Source of the DNA: an uncultured Methylibium sp.
Lineage (GTDB): Bacteria; Pseudomonadota; Gammaproteobacteria; Burkholderiales; Burkholderiaceae_C
Reading direction: 5' to 3'
Assembly (NCBI RefSeq): GCF_902826655.1
Contig: NZ_CADEFR010000004.1
Span: 62,001 to 126,000 of the forward strand
DNA: 64,000 nucleotides
Part shown: one piece after another, positions 46,078-54,485 of the stretch
How the letters are laid out: each line of letters opens with the position of its first letter
How positions within the stretch are numbered: the first letter of the stretch is position 1
Program-made: the position numbers and the translations under genes
Notes under the pieces: model-generated
What the model was told of the DNA's origin: nothing
Databases searched by the model: none
The model's input: only the letters and a program-made list of their open reading frames with translations

Positions 46078-47585
46078 AGACCGCCCTGATGGTCTGGGGT
46101 GCGAGCAGCGGCGCCGGCAAGAGTCTGCTCGCGACAGCACTGTGCCGCTGGGCCGCGCGCGAGGGCCTGGACGTGGCGCCGTTCAAGGCCCAGAACATGA
46201 GCAACAACGCCCGCGTCGTGCCGCTGGCCGCGCACGGATCGGACGCGGAAGTGGGCGAGATCGGCTCGGCCCAGTACTTCCAGGCGCTGGCCGCCCGTGC
46301 GGCGCCGCAGGTGGACATGAACCCCGTGCTGCTCAAGCCCGAGCGCGACACGGCCAGCCAAGTGGTGGTGCGGGGCCGGGTCGACGCCGCGCTGTCGCGC
46401 ATGCCCTGGCGCGAACGCAGCGCCCGGCTGGCACGGGCCGCGCGCGAGAGCTTCGATCGCCTGGCCGCGCGGCATGAGGTTCTGGTGATCGAGGGCGCCG
46501 GCTCGCCGGCGGAGATCAACCTCGCGCCGCAGGACTATGTCAACCTCGGCACGGCACGCTGGGCACGCGAGATCGCCACCCTGCGGGCACTGCTGGTGGT
46601 GGACATCGACCGCGGCGGCGCTTTCGCCCACCTGCACGGCACCTGGGCGCTGCTGCCCGACGACCTGCGCACCAGTCTTGCCGGGTTCGTGCTCAACAGG
46701 TTCCGCGGCGATGCGGTACTGCTGGCACCCGGGCCCGAGCGATTGCAGGCGCTGACCGGCGTGCCAGTGCTGGGCGTGCTGCCGATGAACCGCGACCACG
46801 GGCTGCCGGAGGAGGACGGGCTGTACGGCGCGGCGTCGGGCCCGGCCGGTGGCCTGCGCGTGGCCATCGTCGCCTGGCCGCAGCTGAGCAACCTCGACGA
46901 ATTCCAGCCACTGGCCGCTGTGGCATCGGTACGCTGGGTGCGCAGCGCGGGCGACCTGGACGGTGCCGATTGGATCGTGCTGCCCGGCTCCAAGCAGGTC
47001 AGCGGCGACCTCGCCTGGCTGAAGGCGCAGGGCCTGGACGCCGCCATCGTGCGGCATGCACGCGCCGGGCGGCCGGTGCTGGGCATCTGCGGCGGCCTGC
47101 AGGCGCTGGGTGCCTTGCTCGACGACCCCGATGGCGTGGACGGAGAGGCCCATGGCCCGCTGCCGGGCCTGGGCCTGCTGCCGCTGGCCACGCGCTATGC
47201 CGCGCCCAAGCGGCTGCGGGCCGCGCCGGTGCGCTTCGCGCATCTGGCCCACCCGTGGCAGGCGCTGTCATCTCAGCGCTGGGCCGCCTACGAGATCCGC
47301 TGCGGACGCACACAGTCCATCGCAGGTGCCGCCTCCGCGGCCACGCTGGCGTTGCACGATGCCGAGGGCCTGCCGATCGGCTGGTCGGCCGCCGCGGACC
47401 CGGGGCAACCGGACCGGCACAACGTGCTCGGCATCGCCACCCACGGGCTGTTCGAGGACGCTGCGGTGCTGCGCGCCCTCTTCGGCCAGCAGGTGCGCAC
47501 GCTCGACGCCACTTTCGACGGCCTGGCGGATTTCATCGACACCCATCTCGGCGCGGCCACGCTGCGCACACTCTTTCACTGCTGA
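46074..47585 (+). CDS. cobQ: cobyric acid synthase
   Basis: 503 residues. ATP-binding part VWGASSGAGKSLLATALCRW, FKAQNMSNNARVV and NPVLLKPERDTASQVVV; amidotransferase part with nucleophile Cys in VLGICGGLQALGALL and a His/Glu pair in the C-terminal AAYEIRCGRT and HNVLGIATHGLFED region. It amidates side chains b, d, e and g. Coupled to cobC by ATGA. Confidence 0.95.
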   Translation: MKTALMVWGASSGAGKSLLATALCRWAAREGLDVAPFKAQNMSNNARVVPLAAHGSDAEVGEIGSAQYFQALAARAAPQVDMNPVLLKPERDTASQVVVRGRVDAALSRMPWRERSARLARAARESFDRLAARHEVLVIEGAGSPAEINLAPQDYVNLGTARWAREIATLRALLVVDIDRGGAFAHLHGTWALLPDDLRTSLAGFVLNRFRGDAVLLAPGPERLQALTGVPVLGVLPMNRDHGLPEEDGLYGAASGPAGGLRVAIVAWPQLSNLDEFQPLAAVASVRWVRSAGDLDGADWIVLPGSKQVSGDLAWLKAQGLDAAIVRHARAGRPVLGICGGLQALGALLDDPDGVDGEAHGPLPGLGLLPLATRYAAPKRLRAAPVRFAHLAHPWQALSSQRWAAYEIRCGRTQSIAGAASAATLALHDAEGLPIGWSAAADPGQPDRHNVLGIATHGLFEDAAVLRALFGQQVRTLDATFDGLADFIDTHLGAATLRTLFHC

Positions 47586-47588
47586 CCC

Positions 47589-48644
47589 ATGGATTCCGAT
47601 TTCGACACCACCCTGCCGCTGCCCACTCTTGACCACGCCGCCCGTCCGCGTGTCCAGGCGGCGCTTGATGCCAAGACCAAGCCGCTGGGCGCACTGGGCC
47701 GGCTCGAATCGTTGGCCGTTCAGCTCGCGGTCGCGCTCGGCACCGGCCAGCCCGCCTTGCACGCGCCGCAGCTGGTGGTGTTCGCCGCCGACCACGGCAT
47801 CGCCGCGCGTGGCATCTCGGCCTATCCGGCCGAGGTGACGCGGCAGATGGTGCTGAACTTCCTGACCGGCGGTGCGGCCGTGTCGGTCCTGGCGCGTCAG
47901 CACGGCCTGGCCCTGACAGTGGCCGACTGCGGCGTCGCCGCCGAGTTCGAGGCTCACCCGATGCTGGCGCGGCTGAAGGTGGCCGGCGTCGAGCGAGGCA
48001 CCGCCGATGCGAGCCGCGGCCCGGCGATGAGCGAGGCGCAATGCCGCACCGCCATCGTGCAGGGCCGCCGCCTCGTCGCGGCGCTGCCCGGCAACGTGCT
48101 GCTGCTGGGCGAGATGGGCATTGGCAACACCTCGGCGGCCGCCTTGCTGATGGCCCGCCTGACCGGCGCGCCGCTGCAGGTGTGCACCGGCCGTGGCACG
48201 GGTCTCGACGATGCGGGCCTCGCCGCCAAGCGCGCGGTGCTGGCCGAGGCACTGGAGGCCAACGCCCAGGCGACGCGGCCGCTGCAGGCCCTGGCCGCAC
48301 TCGGTGGCCTGGAGATCGCAACCATGGTCGGCGCTGTGCAGCAGGCCGCGGCGGGCGGGCGCGTGATCGTGGTCGACGGCTTCATCACGACAGCCGCCGT
48401 GGCAGTGGCGGCCGCGCTGCAGCCAGGGGTGCTCGCGCACTGCGTGTTCGCGCACCGTTCGCAGGAGACCGGGCACACGCACTGGCTGCAGCACCTGGGC
48501 GTCCAGGCCTTGCTGGACCTGGATCTGCGGCTTGGCGAAGGCTCGGGGGCCGCGCTGGTGTGGCCGCTGCTCGAATCCGCCTGCCGCGTGCTGGCCGAGA
48601 TGGCCAGCTTCGCCACGGCCGGGGTCAGCCAGCGCACGCCATGA
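47589..48644 (+). CDS. cobT: nicotinate-nucleotide--dimethylbenzimidazole phosphoribosyltransferase
   Basis: 351 residues: KTKPLGALGRLESLAVQLAV, VVFAADHGIAARGISAYPAE, VTRQMVLNFLTGGAAVSVLA, LLLGEMGIGNTSAAALLMAR, VVDGFITTAAVAVAAALQPG and a C-terminal catalytic Glu region LDLRLGEGSGAALVWPLLES. It makes alpha-ribazole phosphate for the lower ligand. Confidence 0.95.
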   Translation: MDSDFDTTLPLPTLDHAARPRVQAALDAKTKPLGALGRLESLAVQLAVALGTGQPALHAPQLVVFAADHGIAARGISAYPAEVTRQMVLNFLTGGAAVSVLARQHGLALTVADCGVAAEFEAHPMLARLKVAGVERGTADASRGPAMSEAQCRTAIVQGRRLVAALPGNVLLLGEMGIGNTSAAALLMARLTGAPLQVCTGRGTGLDDAGLAAKRAVLAEALEANAQATRPLQALAALGGLEIATMVGAVQQAAAGGRVIVVDGFITTAAVAVAAALQPGVLAHCVFAHRSQETGHTHWLQHLGVQALLDLDLRLGEGSGAALVWPLLESACRVLAEMASFATAGVSQRTP

Positions 48645-49444
48645 CGATGCTGGTGCGAGAGCTGAGGCTCTTCCTGCTGGCGCTGCAGTTCCTGACCCGC
48701 GTGCCGGTGCCGGCCTGGGTCGGCTTCGACGCAGCGCTGATGCGGCACGCCGTTCGCCACTTCCCGCTCGTGGGCGTGCTGATCGGGGCATTCGGCGCCT
48801 GCATCGCACTGGCCGCGAACCGGTTCTGGCCACCGACCGTGGCGGCCGCATTGGCGCTTGCCGGTACCGTGTGGCTCACCGCGGCCTTCCACGAGGATGG
48901 CGTGGCCGATACCTTCGACGCGCTGCTGGGTACCGCTTCGCGCGAGAAGGCGCTGGCGATCATGACGGATTCGCGCATAGGCACCTACGGCGCCGTGGCC
49001 CTGGTGCTGTCGCTCCTGCTGCGCGTGCTGTTGCTGGCCGAGCTGATGGCGCGCGATCAGGCGGCAGCCGCAGTCATCCTGATCGCAGCCCATGCGGGCG
49101 GTCGCAGCGCTGCGGTGGCGTTGATGGCGGCCCTGCCCTATGCGCGCACTGAGGAGGGCGATGCAGCGCAGGCCAAGGCGGGCAGCGTGGCGCGCGACGT
49201 GCACGGCATCGACGCAGCATGGGCTGTCGCCGTCGGCCTGCTCGCGCTGGGGTTCGCGGCCTGGACCCAGGCACCGACGATCGCGGCGGGTGCCTCACTA
49301 CTGGCGCTGGGCGGCATGGTCCTCATGTTGCGCCGCTGGCTTCGACATCGCTTGGGTGGCTACACCGGCGACACTCTGGGCGCCGCCGAACAGCTCGGCG
49401 AGGTCGCCATCCTGCTGTCGTTCGCCGCGTCGGCGTGGCGATGA
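48641..49444 (+). CDS. cobS: adenosylcobinamide-GDP ribazoletransferase
   Basis: 267 residues, polytopic membrane protein with the CobS signature FHEDGVADTFDALLGTASRE and KALAIMTDSRIGTYGAVALV; N-terminal LALQFLTRVPVP and C-terminal GYTGDTLGAAEQLGEVAILL. It joins adenosylcobinamide-GDP and alpha-ribazole (phosphate). ATGA overlaps on both sides. Confidence 0.95.
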   Translation: MTMLVRELRLFLLALQFLTRVPVPAWVGFDAALMRHAVRHFPLVGVLIGAFGACIALAANRFWPPTVAAALALAGTVWLTAAFHEDGVADTFDALLGTASREKALAIMTDSRIGTYGAVALVLSLLLRVLLLAELMARDQAAAAVILIAAHAGGRSAAVALMAALPYARTEEGDAAQAKAGSVARDVHGIDAAWAVAVGLLALGFAAWTQAPTIAAGASLLALGGMVLMLRRWLRHRLGGYTGDTLGAAEQLGEVAILLSFAASAWR

Positions 49445-49995
49445 ACGGGCTGCGGCTGCACGTATGGCGACACCCGTCCGCGATCGGGGCGGAAGGCCGG
49501 TGCATCGGGCGGACGGATCTGCGCGTCGATGCCCGGCGTGCGAAGCGGCTGGCGCACCGAGTCCGCGCCTTCGCCCGACTGCATGGCCTGCCGCATATCG
49601 TCGTCACGTCGCCATTGAAACGCTGCCGCGCGGTCGGTCGCTGGCTGTCGCGCTGGGGCTGGGAACACTGGATCGACCCAGCGCTCATCGAAGTGAGCTT
49701 CGGTGAGTGGGACGGACAACCCTGGACGGCTGTGGCGCCCGAGGCGATCGATGCCTGGTGCGCCGACTTCGTGGACCACGCCCCGGGCGGCGGCGAGCCC
49801 GTCGCATCGGTGCTGCAGAGAGTGCAGTCCTTCGACCCCGGCGATGCACGGCTGCTGGTCACGCACGGAGGCTGGCTATGCGCCGCGCTGTGGGTGCGCG
49901 ATCAAGGTGGCGCGCGGCCGAAGAGCGAGCGGTGGCCGGCTCCGCCGCGCCACGGGCAACGGATCGACCTCGAATGGCAGCGGATCGCACGATGA
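49441..49995 (+). CDS. alpha-ribazole phosphatase (histidine phosphatase)
   Basis: 184 residues from the ATG at 49441, overlapping the cobS stop. Histidine-phosphatase motifs: HVWRHPSAIGAEGRCIGRTD (RH near the N-terminus), TSPLKRCRAVG, FGEWDGQPW and LLVTHGGWLCAALW. Position at the end of the cob operon supports dephosphorylation of alpha-ribazole-5'-phosphate or adenosylcobalamin-5'-phosphate (CobC of Salmonella). Confidence 0.88.
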   Translation: MNGLRLHVWRHPSAIGAEGRCIGRTDLRVDARRAKRLAHRVRAFARLHGLPHIVVTSPLKRCRAVGRWLSRWGWEHWIDPALIEVSFGEWDGQPWTAVAPEAIDAWCADFVDHAPGGGEPVASVLQRVQSFDPGDARLLVTHGGWLCAALWVRDQGGARPKSERWPAPPRHGQRIDLEWQRIAR

Positions 49996-50720
49996 GTCGC
50001 GCCGACCAGAATGCGGCCGCGAAGGCACCAGTGCGCGACTTCACGATCGCGAGCCAGCAAAGAGACTTTTCCGAGTGGCACCTGGGCCGGCCCCTTTTCG
50101 CGGTATGGGCCCTCGCGCTGGAGGATCCAGCTCTGGACGTGCGCCTCAGACAGGTTCGAACCGCCCTCGACGGCCTGCTGCTACGCGGCTACGAGCGGCA
50201 GCCGCACATCACCCTGCACGTGTGCGGCTTCCCCACGACGACGGCACGCCGGAACGATGACTTCGCGGTCGACGAAATCAAGGTGCAGATCGACGCTCTG
50301 GTCCAGTCGGATATCGCCGCGTTCGACGTGCACGTCAGCGAGCCGTTCACGTTCACGTCCGCCGCATGCCTCTCGGTCGAGGCTGCTGCGGGCAGCTTGA
50401 CCGGCATTCGATCCATCTGGGAACGGGCCGCGCCGACCTGGGACAGGACACACTATGTGCCGCACGTCACCGCCGGCCTCTATGCCGGCGCGTGGCCGTT
50501 GGCCGAGATCGAGGCGCGCCTGCGTTCGATTCCGCGCCCATCCCCCGTTGCGCTGCGAATCAGTTCGGTCGACTGGATGTGCTACGAGAGCGCCCGGATT
50601 GCCGGCCCCCTGCGAACCCTGATTCGATTCGATCTCGAGCGCCGGCAGGCGCATGTCGTCGACGGCAAGCGGCTGCGACAAACGTTCGGACAGGGAGCAG
50701 GTCAACTCGAGCAGGCATGA
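49992..50720 (+). CDS. 2H phosphoesterase / 2'-5' RNA-ligase-like protein
   Basis: 242 residues from the ATG at 49992. Two HxT motifs about 90 residues apart, RQPHITLHVCG and THYVPHVTAGLY, are the double-histidine signature of the 2H phosphoesterase superfamily. Members act on cyclic or 2',3'-phosphate nucleotides. ATGA overlaps with the phosphatase upstream and the Fe-S gene downstream place it firmly in the cobalamin operon. A role in processing a nucleotide by-product or salvaged lower-loop fragment is possible but speculative. Confidence 0.75.
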   Translation: MSRADQNAAAKAPVRDFTIASQQRDFSEWHLGRPLFAVWALALEDPALDVRLRQVRTALDGLLLRGYERQPHITLHVCGFPTTTARRNDDFAVDEIKVQIDALVQSDIAAFDVHVSEPFTFTSAACLSVEAAAGSLTGIRSIWERAAPTWDRTHYVPHVTAGLYAGAWPLAEIEARLRSIPRPSPVALRISSVDWMCYESARIAGPLRTLIRFDLERRQAHVVDGKRLRQTFGQGAGQLEQA

Positions 50721-51427
50721 TCACCATGATTCCCTTCAAGTCCATGCTGGACGAGGCCGGGCTGAACCGGCAGCATATCTTCGATCTCGCACGGCTCCCG
50801 CCGGACCTGCTTGCGCCGTTGGACCTTGGCGAGCACGAACGTCAGCTCATCCTCATCGGACACGCTGGGCGCCTCCTGTGGGAGCGCGTGCAGGAGCAGG
50901 CAACCGACCCGGTGCATCCGATCGACTCCTACTCGATAGGCGTGGTCGAGCAATGGGCAGCCCTTGCGCTGCCCCATGCGCGGATTCGCTTCGTCTACCC
51001 CAGGGGACTACCATCCAACCGGCACGTCGGTCTCCAGCGCCTCGGGACGCTCGCGGGTTGGCACCATCCATCCCCGTTCATGGCGGGCATCGATGCCAGG
51101 TGGGGCAGCTGGTTTGCCTACCGCGCAGCGATCATCGTGGACTCGGAACTTCCGGCTTCACCGGTCGAAGACCACGGGCATCCATGCGTCGATTGCACCG
51201 CCAAGCCGTGCATCGGGACGTGCCCAGCGTCTGCGCTCGACTCGGGGACCATGGACACGAACGCCTGCCACCGCCAGCGGCTCTCGGAAGCCTCGCCCTG
51301 CGCGTACGCCTGCCCGGCGCGACAGGCCTGCCCTGTCGGCGTCGAGCACCGGTACGACAAGAGCCAGGTCCGGCACAGCGGGACTGGATCGCTCGCAGCC
51401 ATAAGGCGCTTGCTGAAGCCGTCGTAA
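50717..51427 (+). CDS. Fe-S cluster protein, epoxyqueuosine-reductase-like C-terminus
   Basis: 236 residues from the ATG at 50717 (coupled by ATGA). The C-terminal third holds CVDCTAKPCIGTCPASALD and then CHRQRLSEASPCAYACPARQ, a ferredoxin-like two-cluster arrangement resembling that of QueG. The N-terminal half (LIGHAGRLLWERVQEQATD, FAYRAAIIVDSELP) also resembles QueG-related proteins. QueG itself is cobalamin-dependent, so a corrinoid-reductase function is attractive: supplying electrons to make cob(I)alamin for CobO. That is inference only. It is the last gene of the operon. Confidence 0.65.
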   Translation: MITMIPFKSMLDEAGLNRQHIFDLARLPPDLLAPLDLGEHERQLILIGHAGRLLWERVQEQATDPVHPIDSYSIGVVEQWAALALPHARIRFVYPRGLPSNRHVGLQRLGTLAGWHHPSPFMAGIDARWGSWFAYRAAIIVDSELPASPVEDHGHPCVDCTAKPCIGTCPASALDSGTMDTNACHRQRLSEASPCAYACPARQACPVGVEHRYDKSQVRHSGTGSLAAIRRLLKPS

Positions 51428-51839
51428 CCGCGCCGACCGGACGCCAAGCAGAAGACGAAAGCCGCGGGACAATCCGCTTGAATCAGTTGCCCCACCGCGC
51501 TTCGCGCGACCCGCGACGCACGAAGCGGGCATCTAAAATTGCGCTGCGGCGTCCGGCACAGAGGTCCGTTTCACTTCAGACCGCGGTTGGCACAACCCGC
51601 GCCGGACGAGGCACTCAGAGTGCGTGTAAGCGATCGAGGCGCCGACCAGCGGAACCCATCAGGGACAGCGAGCTCGTCTCGCATCGGAAGTCCGGATGTA
51701 CGGGTGCATTCTCTTCCTTCGTGCAGCAGCGCGCTGGTCGCTTGGCAAACCGAGGGCGTCCATGTACGCCCGGGGAACACAGCTTGCACTGAAGCGGCCC
51801 GGATAGTGAACATGTGTCCGCGACAGGAGAGGCGGACAC
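51428..51839. other. interval between cobalamin operon and IS66 fragment
   Basis: About 410 bp without a convincing gene. The sequence GTAAGCGATCGAGGCG at about 51627 begins like the terminal repeat of IS66-family elements (GTAAGCG), so the right part may be IS66 flanking DNA. A perfect hairpin closes the interval at 51815-51840. Confidence 0.4.
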
Positions 51840-51840
51840 G
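51815..51840 (+). repeat. 8-bp perfect inverted repeat upstream of IS66 tnpA
   Basis: GTGTCCGC (51815-51822) and GCGGACAC (51833-51840) flank a 10-nt loop containing AGGAG. It lies just before the transposase accessory gene and may be part of the element's regulation. Confidence 0.6.
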
Positions 51841-51863
51841 TGAACACTTACGGGGTGGATCTG

Positions 51864-52030
51864 ATGGGTCGTCGGCGCCGACGCCGACACAGCGCCGAGT
51901 TCAAGGCGACGGTGATCGAGGAATGCCTGAGGCCGGGCGTCTCGATCACCGCAGCGGCGCTGGCACACAGCCTGAACGCCAACGTGCTGAGCAAGTGGGT
52001 GACCGACGCCGAGCACAAGGAGCCGGTGCT
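51864..52030 (+). pseudogene. truncated IS66 accessory gene (tnpA)
   Basis: MGRRRRRRHSAEFKATVIEE followed by CLRPGVSITAAALAHSLNAN and VLSKWVTDAEHKEP matches the N-terminal helix-turn-helix part of IS66-family TnpA. Homology stops near 52030, where the DNA becomes a fragment of a eutN gene on the other strand. No TnpB or TnpC follows, so this is an IS remnant. Confidence 0.7.
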
Positions 52031-52101
52031 GCACCCTCGTGTTGCGAAGCCATTGGCCTTGATCGAAGCGACGACGGTGCCACGGACCTGGCGAACTGCA
52101 A
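52026..52101 (-). pseudogene. remnant of a second eutN (BMC-P) gene
   Basis: On the minus strand a TTG at 52101 is preceded by GGCGGAGACAACGCTC, the locus-type ribosome-binding site, followed by LQFAR and then, after a one-base shift, VRGTVVASIKANGFATRG. This aligns with the start of the intact EutN at 30145 (MQLARVRGNVVASIKAAGLA). The rest is missing and replaced by the IS66 fragment. It implies that a complete BMC operon once ran leftward from here. Confidence 0.7.
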
Positions 52102-52196
52102 GAGCGTTGTCTCCGCCTTCTTCTTTCGCAACGCTTGGATATGTCCCACAGGCGGCGAAGTCATTATCCGGACCGGACAGCGCGCTTGCCTGCGAT

Positions 52197-52241
52197 TTGT
52201 CCGCCGGGGCCGTAGTTCCCGCGCCTGCCACCCTCTAGAGT
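52197..52241 (+). promoter_or_regulatory. shared BMC promoter motif, copy 2
   Basis: TTGTCC at 52197 and CTAGAGT at 52235, again 38 bp start to start, ending 99 bp before the ATG at 52341. Middle positions also resemble the other copies (TAGTTCCC here, TAGCTCCG in copy 3, TGGTGGTC in copy 1 at the same offset). Confidence 0.65.
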
Positions 52242-52340
52242 CGCGACCGCGGGCAGCCCCGATCGAAAGTTCAGCAGGACCGTCGATATGGGAGCGATTG
52301 CTCCGCCGAGTCGAGCGTCGCACGAATAGGAGACAACCTC

Positions 52341-53459
52341 ATGGACACGCAAACGCAGCAGAAGCCTCCCTTCGGCCTGCAACTCGGACCTGTCACTTTC
52401 TCGGTGATGAGCCTGTTGGTCATTGCGGTGGGCAGCTACCTGATCTGGGCCCTACTCGCCGACCCGTCCCGAGCGGTATGGAAGACCTATCCGCAGCCGT
52501 TCGGCGTGGTGCTGTTCTGGTCGATCCTGTTCGTCGTGTTCTTCGGCTTTCTTGGGCAGCTGTGGGGCCTCGGTCACTTGCCTCAGCCGATCGGCGGCGT
52601 GACGTGGTTCATGCTCGCGACCGCGTTGGCGGTGGTCGTCCCGAGCGTCCTGCTGCACGGCTACGGGGCCCTGGACCCCGCCTTCGACATCGGCAAGGGC
52701 GGCTATACCGCGACGACGATGATCGTCCTCATCGGCTTCTACACCTGGGGCATCCTCGGCACGAGCATGGGGCATTGGCCCTGGGTCGACCTGGGGCTCA
52801 AGCAGCCGTGGGTCGGCATCGGCGGCTTTCTCTTCGGCTTCGTGCTCACCTTCTTGGGCTACCTGGTGCTGATCTATCCGAACCTCGCCAGCTGGACATC
52901 GCCGGAACGAACCGTGCTGCCGCTGACGACCGTCATCGGCTGGTTCTACAGCGTGATCGTGTCGTGGCTCACCACGTTCCTCATCCTGGACAACTGGCCA
53001 TGGAGCACGCTCGGGTCACGGGCGAAGACCGCGCTCGCCGCCTTGGTCGGCAACTTCATCATCGGCACCGCCATTTACTTCTTCCTTCTGGCGTTGCTCA
53101 AAGGCTTCCTGATGCCGGTGGAAGCGCAGACGGCGCTCGGCGCCGCGATCAACATCTGGCCGGCGCACCTGGGCGTGTTCATGTCGTTCTGGCTGATCTT
53201 CTGGGCCAACGTGGCGGGCAACCCTCCGCTCAATCTCGGTCCGGCGGCCAACAGAGTGGTGCGCCTCGTCGTCACGTTCGGCCTGGCCGTCGCCACGTTC
53301 GTGGGCTACACGCGGTGGTTCGCGGTCCAGGTCCTCAACGAGAAAGAAATCTCCCCAGGCTTCGGTGGCGACCCGCTGACCTGGGTCGACTTGATGATCT
53401 ACGTCATGCTGGTCTATGTCATCTACTTTGGCTCTTACGGCCTCAACCGAAAGACCTGA
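52341..53459 (+). CDS. polytopic inner-membrane protein, candidate substrate transporter
   Basis: 372 residues with roughly ten to eleven hydrophobic helices, no signal peptide, starting after AGGAGACAACCTC. Repeating segments such as FGVVLFWSILFVVFFGFLGQ, GFVLTFLGYLVLIYP and VLPLTTVIGWFYSVIVSWLT are separated by short loops. No ATP-binding motif, and I do not recognise the family. It is expressed from the shared BMC promoter motif and uses the locus-type ribosome-binding site, so it probably imports or senses the pathway substrate. A membrane enzyme subunit cannot be excluded. Confidence 0.65.
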   Translation: MDTQTQQKPPFGLQLGPVTFSVMSLLVIAVGSYLIWALLADPSRAVWKTYPQPFGVVLFWSILFVVFFGFLGQLWGLGHLPQPIGGVTWFMLATALAVVVPSVLLHGYGALDPAFDIGKGGYTATTMIVLIGFYTWGILGTSMGHWPWVDLGLKQPWVGIGGFLFGFVLTFLGYLVLIYPNLASWTSPERTVLPLTTVIGWFYSVIVSWLTTFLILDNWPWSTLGSRAKTALAALVGNFIIGTAIYFFLLALLKGFLMPVEAQTALGAAINIWPAHLGVFMSFWLIFWANVAGNPPLNLGPAANRVVRLVVTFGLAVATFVGYTRWFAVQVLNEKEISPGFGGDPLTWVDLMIYVMLVYVIYFGSYGLNRKT

Positions 53460-53759
53460 CGGCGGCGCTACGGTCGCGGTCGAGCCGACGCGAGGCGCCG
53501 CCGAGGAACGCAAGGGTCGAGCGAGCGGATCGCAAGCGCCATGAGGATCCGCTGCAGGCTTCGGCATGCGCGGCGCGCAGATGCGCAACGCACGCTGCGA
53601 CAGCGTACCCCGCTCGACAGGTGGCGAGCGTCGAGCCTCCGGGCCGGGAAGTTTGGCACGTCCTTTTCGCGAAGCCCGGGATCGTCGGAAAGCGGCCTAG
53701 GGAAGGTCTGCAAAGCCCGGTGCCGATCCGCATAGTGTGATTGGGCCTCCGATGCGACG

Positions 53760-54313
53760 ATGGCGACCATGAAGCAACTCGGACTTGGCCTGAACCTTTC
53801 GACCAGGAGGACGCGCAAGCGCGAGTGTCTCGACGAGATGGAACGCGTGGTGCCCTGGGGCGCACTGGTGCAGGTCGGTCGTGGAGCCGTACTACCCGCG
53901 CTCCAAGACCGGCCGCCCGCCATTCGGCATCGAGACGATGCTGCGCATCCACTACCTGCAGTGGTTCGCGCTGTCGGACCCGGCGGCGGAAGAAGCGCTG
54001 CACGACATGCCGGTGTTCCGCGAGTTCGCCAAGCTCGAGGACGGTGTTGAGCGACTGCCCGACGAGACCACGATCCTGAGGTTCCGCCACCTACTGGAGA
54101 AGCACGACCTGGCCACCGACATGCTGTGGGTCGTTAACGACATCTTGGCGGCCAAGGGCTTGGCAATGAAGCAGGGCACGGTGGTCGACGCCACGCTCGT
54201 CGCTGCGCCGAGTTCGACGAAAAACGCCGAAGGTCAGCGCGACCCAGAGATGCACCGGACCCGCAAGGGCAGGCAGGGGCATGAAGGCCCACATCGGCAT
54301 GGACGCGCACTCT
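53760..54313 (+). pseudogene. IS5-type transposase fragment 1
   Basis: MATMKQLGLGLNLSTRRTRK continues to RECLDEMERVVPWGALVQV, then shifts frame to VEPYYPRSKTGRPPFGIETM and LPDETTILRFRHLLEKHDLA, DATLVAAPSSTKNAEGQRDP. This is the N-terminal half of an IS5 transposase with at least two frameshifts; the DDE catalytic half is gone. Confidence 0.75.
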
Positions 54314-54485
54314 GACCTGACTTTGACAGTTCCGGGGCACATGGCCCCGGTTCTGGCGCGTCGGGCTTGCGTAAGTCGTTGATTTGACTGGCCGTGGCGT
54401 CGTCGCTCGGCGCCAAATGCCTAGATACATGGATCGCCGTGTAGCCCTTGCTTTTCCGCGGCGATGCTGCCTACGCCGTGGGCAC

